The notes below the pieces were generated by a model. That model worked only from the letters and a program-made list of their open reading frames with translations, did no database searches and was not told where the DNA came from. This document shows positions 58,872 to 64,000 of a DNA stretch of 64,000 nt, piece after piece. The stretch is from an uncultured Pelagibacteraceae bacterium (GTDB lineage: Bacteria; Pseudomonadota; Alphaproteobacteria; Pelagibacterales; Pelagibacteraceae): NCBI GenBank assembly GCA_902588925.1, contig CACIRB010000003.1, positions 1 through 64,000 of the forward strand. The letters are read 5' to 3'. The translations under genes and the position numbers were made by a program. Numbering within the stretch: position 1 is the first letter of the stretch; the number at the start of each line of letters is the position of its first letter.

Positions 58872-59448
58872 AAATATTTTCTATTTGAGCTTCTGCATCT
58901 CTAATTGATTTTTCATAGTCTAAAGCCATTTGATCAGCACTAATTACTTCAACTTTTTCTATTCCAAAAAAGTTTAAAATAAATTTTAACCAAGGCGTCA
59001 AAAAATCCTCAGAGCTATTTAGTTTAGTTCCACCTGAAGTAATTACTAAATATGCTTTTTTGTTTTTTAATAGCCCTTCTCGTCTACCATTAGGTTTAAA
59101 TTTAAAAGTTTCCCCTATTCTAGCAGCTAAATCTGACCACGCTTTAAGTGTTGCTGGAGGACCATAATTATAAATTGGGGCTGAAATTATAATAATGTCA
59201 CTTTCTTTTAATTCTTTTACAAGCTTGTCAGAAAGTTCAAACATTTTTTTGTGTTCTTCTGTTTGATCTTTCTCGTCAATTTTCATTCCAGACTCTGTTA
59301 AGCCACTTACAAAAAGCATCTCATCATCTAAATCTCTATAAATTACCTCATCTCCTGGTTTTTTTATTTTATCTAAAAGTTTTTTCGCTAAAGCTCTAGA
59401 AGTAGAACCTTTTTTTCTAGCGCTGGAATCTATTTGATAAATTTTCAT
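58861..59448 (-). CDS. FMN-dependent NADH-azoreductase/NAD(P)H oxidoreductase (flavodoxin-like fold)
   Basis: SARKKGSTSRALAKKLLDKI; IISAPIYNYGPPATLKAWSDLAARIGETF. Confidence 0.88.
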   Translation of the reverse strand: MKIYQIDSSARKKGSTSRALAKKLLDKIKKPGDEVIYRDLDDEMLFVSGLTESGMKIDEKDQTEEHKKMFELSDKLVKELKESDIIIISAPIYNYGPPATLKAWSDLAARIGETFKFKPNGRREGLLKNKKAYLVITSGGTKLNSSEDFLTPWLKFILNFFGIEKVEVISADQMALDYEKSIRDAEAQIENISRD

Positions 59449-59456
59449 TCAATACA

Positions 59457-60164
59457 CTAACCAAAATTTTGCATAAAAGGAAAGATCTTAATTATGTAAA
59501 AACCAATTACTTGTAATTGATTAGTTAAAATCAAAATTCCAGTTATAAGTAGAGTTATACCGCCGATTTTTGATATTAAATTAATATTCTTTTTGAAGTT
59601 TTTAGAAAATAATAAAAATCTTTGAATTAAGTATCCAGATAAGACAAATGGAATAGCAAGACCTAATGAATAAGAAATTAACAGAATTACTGCTCTTGAT
59701 AAAGTTTCTTCAATAGATGCTAAAGCTAAAATTGAACCCAAAATTGGTCCAATACATGGTGTCCAGCCAAAACCAAAAGCAACACCAATTACATATGGAA
59801 ATAGAATATTTCTTGATTCTTTTGCATCAAATCTTTTTTCAAAATTTAAATATGGAATATTGATTATTCCAATTAATTGAAGAGAAAAAATTATGATAAC
59901 TATACCGGCTAAAATTCTTAGCACTTCTGAATTTTGTAATAGTGCCTGTCCTAAAAATGATGCTGATGCACCTAAAATAACAAAAACAGTCGAGAAGCCT
60001 AAACAAAATAAGATTAATGGAAAAATATTTATTTTTCGTTGATTTAAAATTTCTTGTAATGATTGACCGGAAATATAGGAAATATATCCAGGTATCAAAG
60101 GTAGAACACATGGAGACAAAAAACTTATAAGTCCTGCTCCAAAAGCAATTAAGTATTCAAACAT
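59457..60164 (-). CDS. ccdA: Cytochrome c biogenesis protein CcdA
   Basis: AGLISFLSPCVLPLIPGYISYISG; FGFGWTPCIGPILGSIL. Confidence 0.94.
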   Translation of the reverse strand: MFEYLIAFGAGLISFLSPCVLPLIPGYISYISGQSLQEILNQRKINIFPLILFCLGFSTVFVILGASASFLGQALLQNSEVLRILAGIVIIIFSLQLIGIINIPYLNFEKRFDAKESRNILFPYVIGVAFGFGWTPCIGPILGSILALASIEETLSRAVILLISYSLGLAIPFVLSGYLIQRFLLFSKNFKKNINLISKIGGITLLITGILILTNQLQVIGFYIIKIFPFMQNFG

Positions 60165-62855
60165 TTATCCAGTATTTTTCATTGCTGCAGAGATACCTGC
60201 AATCGATGTCATTAAAGCATCTTCAAGAAACTTTTTATCTAAATTTTTATATTTTTTATTTGTTAATTTATTCATGACATTTGCCTGTAGTATATTTAAC
60301 ATCTCTGTATAATGGTTTCTTATAAATAAAGATTTTCTAAATTGTTTTCTCTCTTTTACCACTTCCTTAGGAGTAATTTTATTATGCAATTTGACCAGTG
60401 CATCAAATTGAAATCTTAATTTCTTACCAATTCTTTTTAATGAAGCATCAGCTAAATTATTTTCATAAATAACTGATATTTCTGGATCCACCTTAGAAAT
60501 TACCATATCCAAAATATCCATAGTTGATACAAAGTATGGCCAATTTCTTTCCATATCAGTCATTGTTCTTCTAAACTTTTTAATAGAACCATATCTAAGC
60601 GCTTCAGTGGTACCTAGCCAAGCAGGTAACATTAGTCTAATTTGCGTCCAAGCAAATACCCAAGGAATAGCTCTTAAACTCTGAATATTATCGACATTCT
60701 TTCTTTTGGTTGGTCTTGATCCAATAGCAAGCTTTCCAAGTGATTTATGTGGCGTAACTGTTTTAAAGTAACGAATAAAATCCTCACTTTGATTTAGATA
60801 TTTTCTATATGAAGATGTAGAAATTTCTGACATTTTTTGAATTAATTCACGCCAATTACTTTTTGATCTTGGTGGAGGATTTAAAGAAGCATCCATTACA
60901 GAACCTATATAACTACACAAATTATACTCAGCTAAAGGTTTGTAACCGTACTTTTGTTGAATTACTTCACCTTGATCAGTAATTCTAATTTTTCCATTAA
61001 CTGTACCAGAAGGTTGTGATTTTAAAGTAGCCTGAATTGGACCGCCTCCTCTCCCTGGAGATCCGCCTCTACCATGGAAGAAAACAAGATCTATCTTATA
61101 TTTTTTTGCTAAATTTCTAAGCTCCTCTTGAAGTTTGTATTGATGCCAACTTGCAGATAGTTTTCCAGCATCTTTACTCGAGTCCGAGTACCCAATCATC
61201 ACTTCCTGTTTTGACTTAATCATTTTTCTGTACCATGGAAGTTTGAATAAATTTGTCATAACTCTGTTAGCATTTTTTAGATCATCTAAAGTTTCAAAAA
61301 GTGGCACAACTCTTAATAAATTTTTGTTTTGTGCCTGCATTTGTAAAAAATAAACAGATAAGATATCAGATGCTGTTGATGTCATTGATATTACATATGC
61401 ACCTAGGCATTCAATTGGTGTTTTTGCAATCTGTTTGAAAGTATTCCAAACTTCTTTATTTTCTTTATCTTTTAATTTTATTTTATCTACAAAATATTTT
61501 TTTTCTTTTATTGATTTATTTAATAATTTTATTTTTTCTAATTCAGTTAAAGAAGAATATTTTACATTTTTTTTCTTTTTAAAAATTTCGTTTAAAAGTT
61601 TTTCATGTCTATCTGCCTCTTGTCTTATATCTAATCTTGCTAAATTAATTCCAAAACACCTCACTCTTCTCATTAAATCTAATAAGTCTGCGTTTGCAAT
61701 ATGCTCTCCTCTATTTACTTTTAATGAGTTTCTTACTTCTCTTAATGGAAGAGTTATTTCGTTTTTATTTTGAATTAATTTTTTTTCATCTAAAGGTACA
61801 TTTTTATTTAAATGATTTTCAATTAATTGGTGGGTTAGTCTTACCTTGTCTCTGATTGGTCTCAAATAAACTCTATAAGGTTCGTAACTGTTTCCTGTTG
61901 CTCTTTTAATTTTTGTTGAGCATTCTTCCATTGATAAATCTTGTATTAATTTGGTAAGTTCTTTCTCATATAATTTTGCAGCTTGCCATCTAGAAAATAA
62001 AATTACTTTCTTGGTTACTTCTGCAGTTACATTTGGATTCCCATCTCTGTCTCCGCCCATCCATGAACCAAATTGAATAGGATTAAAATCACGAGGCAAA
62101 TCTTTCTTTAAATTTTTTCTAAAAATGTCGTTAAGTCTTTTGTAAACTTTAGGAATGGTATCCCACAAACTATCTTCTATTACGGCTAATCCCCATCTTG
62201 CTTCGTCTAATGGAGAAGGCTTTGTTCTTTTAAGTTCATCTGTTTTCCATATTATTGCAATTTCTGAGTATAGTTTTCTATCTAATTCGATGATTTTTGA
62301 GGGGTATTTTTTGTAGAGATGTCTTTGCTCCATAATTTCAATTAAATTTGCATATTTTTGAATTAAGGTTCTTCTTTTAACTTCTGTTGGATGCGCAGTA
62401 AGAACTATTCCAATATCTAGTTTTGTTGCTAAATTATAAATTTTATTATTTGGAATATTTTTATTTTTAAAAAGTCCCTCAATAATATCCTCAATAAATA
62501 AGTTTTGATTTTTGCTGTTAAAGTATGGATTTTCATATTCATTTAATTTTCTAGAAGCATCCAATGACTCAGCTAAATTCATTAAATTAAGGATGTGTGA
62601 AAAAGCCCTTGTGATTTTAAAAGTTTTTTCTGGTGAAAGTTTTTTTACTTCCTTTGATATTTTTGAGAAAACTTTACTTTTATTTTTGTCTGATAAAGTG
62701 TTTTTTGATAATAATCTAAATTTTTCAACAATTTCAAAAAAAACTAAACCTTCTTGATCTTTAATTACTCTTCCTAAGAATGTTCCTAATAATCTAATGT
62801 CTTCTCTTAAAAGCTTTGTAGGTATTCGCTCATAGTAAAGATCTCTTTTCTTCAT
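60165..62855 (-). CDS. ppc: Phosphoenolpyruvate carboxylase
   Basis: VLTAHPTEVKRRT; GSWMGGDRDGNPNVT; FFHGRGGSPGRGGGP; C-terminal MKNTG. Confidence 0.97.
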   Translation of the reverse strand: MKKRDLYYERIPTKLLREDIRLLGTFLGRVIKDQEGLVFFEIVEKFRLLSKNTLSDKNKSKVFSKISKEVKKLSPEKTFKITRAFSHILNLMNLAESLDASRKLNEYENPYFNSKNQNLFIEDIIEGLFKNKNIPNNKIYNLATKLDIGIVLTAHPTEVKRRTLIQKYANLIEIMEQRHLYKKYPSKIIELDRKLYSEIAIIWKTDELKRTKPSPLDEARWGLAVIEDSLWDTIPKVYKRLNDIFRKNLKKDLPRDFNPIQFGSWMGGDRDGNPNVTAEVTKKVILFSRWQAAKLYEKELTKLIQDLSMEECSTKIKRATGNSYEPYRVYLRPIRDKVRLTHQLIENHLNKNVPLDEKKLIQNKNEITLPLREVRNSLKVNRGEHIANADLLDLMRRVRCFGINLARLDIRQEADRHEKLLNEIFKKKKNVKYSSLTELEKIKLLNKSIKEKKYFVDKIKLKDKENKEVWNTFKQIAKTPIECLGAYVISMTSTASDILSVYFLQMQAQNKNLLRVVPLFETLDDLKNANRVMTNLFKLPWYRKMIKSKQEVMIGYSDSSKDAGKLSASWHQYKLQEELRNLAKKYKIDLVFFHGRGGSPGRGGGPIQATLKSQPSGTVNGKIRITDQGEVIQQKYGYKPLAEYNLCSYIGSVMDASLNPPPRSKSNWRELIQKMSEISTSSYRKYLNQSEDFIRYFKTVTPHKSLGKLAIGSRPTKRKNVDNIQSLRAIPWVFAWTQIRLMLPAWLGTTEALRYGSIKKFRRTMTDMERNWPYFVSTMDILDMVISKVDPEISVIYENNLADASLKRIGKKLRFQFDALVKLHNKITPKEVVKERKQFRKSLFIRNHYTEMLNILQANVMNKLTNKKYKNLDKKFLEDALMTSIAGISAAMKNTG

Positions 62856-63741
62856 TACTTAATATAAATTTTTTTTGTAAAACTCCTTTTGCGTTTGTTT
62901 TTACACTAAAAAAGAATCCTGAATATCTAAATTTTCGCAAATCAGCTTTGTCCATTCCTTTTGTTGCAGTTGAAACATACAGTTCTTGATTATTCTTTCC
63001 CCCAAATGCACAATTAGTTATGTTTTTAGCTGGAAATTGAATTCTATGAATTAATTTTGCTCTACTATTAAATACTGAGACACATGCCCCACGAAAATGT
63101 GCAACCCATAAATTTTTATTTTTATCTAAAGTCATTCCGTCTGGAACTCCTTCCTCAGGTGTTAACTTTTTAAATATTTTTTTACTAATTATTTTATTAT
63201 TTTTATTTATCTTAATTTTATAGATAGTTTTTTTAGGACTATCAGTGTGGTAAAAGTTATGTTCATCAATAAATGCTGGACCATTTGTAATTCTATAATT
63301 TTTATCAACTCTAGTTAATTTTAGATTTTTATCTAATTTATACAAAGATCCTTTTTCAATTTTTCTCTCTAAATTATCCATAGTACCAAACCAAAGATTT
63401 CCAGCAGGATCAGTTTTACCATCGTTTATTCTATTTAACTTTATTTTTGGCTCTATAGGTATTGATTTTAAAACTTTTTTTGATTTTAAATTTTGAATTC
63501 TTAATTCACCTTGCAATCCTAAAATAAATATATGATATTTTATATGAGCAATGAAACCTACTTCTTTATTAACTTTAAAGATTTTCTTTTTTTTATTTTT
63601 GATATTTAAAGAACAAATTTTTTTTTTCTTTATATCTACAAAATAAATACTGTTATGCTCTTTAACCCAAAGTGTTCCTTCACCTAAAGTACATCTTATT
63701 TTCCAAATTGCTTTTGGTTCTGTAGTTTTAATTTTATTCAT
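62830..63741 (-). CDS. SMP-30/gluconolactonase/LRE family protein
   Basis: LGEGTLWVKEHNSIYFVDIKKKKI; RINDGKTDPAGNLWFGTMD; PDGMTLDKNKNLWVAHF. Confidence 0.92.
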   Translation of the reverse strand: MNKIKTTEPKAIWKIRCTLGEGTLWVKEHNSIYFVDIKKKKICSLNIKNKKKKIFKVNKEVGFIAHIKYHIFILGLQGELRIQNLKSKKVLKSIPIEPKIKLNRINDGKTDPAGNLWFGTMDNLERKIEKGSLYKLDKNLKLTRVDKNYRITNGPAFIDEHNFYHTDSPKKTIYKIKINKNNKIISKKIFKKLTPEEGVPDGMTLDKNKNLWVAHFRGACVSVFNSRAKLIHRIQFPAKNITNCAFGGKNNQELYVSTATKGMDKADLRKFRYSGFFFSVKTNAKGVLQKKFILSNEEKRSLL

Positions 63742-64000
63742 TTACCTCAAACTCTTTAATAAAGTCTTCATTAGGGTTTATACCAATACCTACATTGTCT
63801 GTCACTGATGCAAATCCATTATTATTTTTGACCTGATCTAAAATTGAAAAATTCTCTTTTGGTAAATCTGTAATAAATATATTTTTCTCTGTCGTATCAA
63901 ACTCTAGCATAGATTTTGTAGGGAATAGTCCCCCTGGCATGTCGGGTTGTGCAGTCAATAAATGAAGATTTACCGCTATACTTACAGCAGATCCCCAAAC
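63734..64000 (-). CDS. Mandelate racemase/muconate lactonizing enzyme family protein (partial, N-terminus beyond window)
   Basis: Open frame continues to window edge: VWGSAVSIAVNLHLLTAQPDMPGGLFPTKSMLEFDTTEKNIFI...DNVGIGINPNEDFIKEFEVNE, the usual C-terminus of the family. Confidence 0.75.
   Translation of the reverse strand, partial: VWGSAVSIAVNLHLLTAQPDMPGGLFPTKSMLEFDTTEKNIFITDLPKENFSILDQVKNNNGFASVTDNVGIGINPNEDFIKEFEVNE

Noticed and set aside
1-64000. CRISPR array, prophage or transposon
   Set aside because: No regularly spaced repeats, cas genes, integrase, transposase or phage structural genes seen on reading.

Overview
AT-rich, tightly packed bacterial chromosome segment. Gene content and style suggest a SAR11/Pelagibacterales-type alphaproteobacterium; this is inferred by reading, with no database search. 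About 65 coding genes and one tRNA-Met are supported. No IS element, prophage, CRISPR array or rRNA was seen. The window is dominated by uptake systems: TctABC, a polar amino-acid ABC system, a taurine-type ABC system, a TRAP DctPQM, a sugar-type ABC system without a local ATPase, and a ProXWV-type system. Recognisable metabolic blocks are: a SpeD-SpeE fusion with a methylthioadenosine salvage set; a taurine/sulfonate neighbourhood (aminotransferase, alanine dehydrogenase, tauABC, Pta, HpsN-like and Ldh2-like dehydrogenases); cysE-cysK; and ppc. The best candidates for undescribed biology are: (a) the 50.35-53.45 kb operon of tiny cupin / dimeric alpha-beta-barrel / SnoaL proteins ending in two SMR-like proteins that both lack the Glu14 equivalent, with the first SMR start codon inside a long hairpin; (b) a hairpin directly after every one of the six substrate-binding-protein genes; (c) transporter permeases with large extra domains; (d) a secreted AlgL-like protein with a tandemly duplicated C-terminal domain; (e) a bicupin / double-SnoaL / MetE-like / sugar transporter cluster; (f) a pair of related small tail-anchored proteins.
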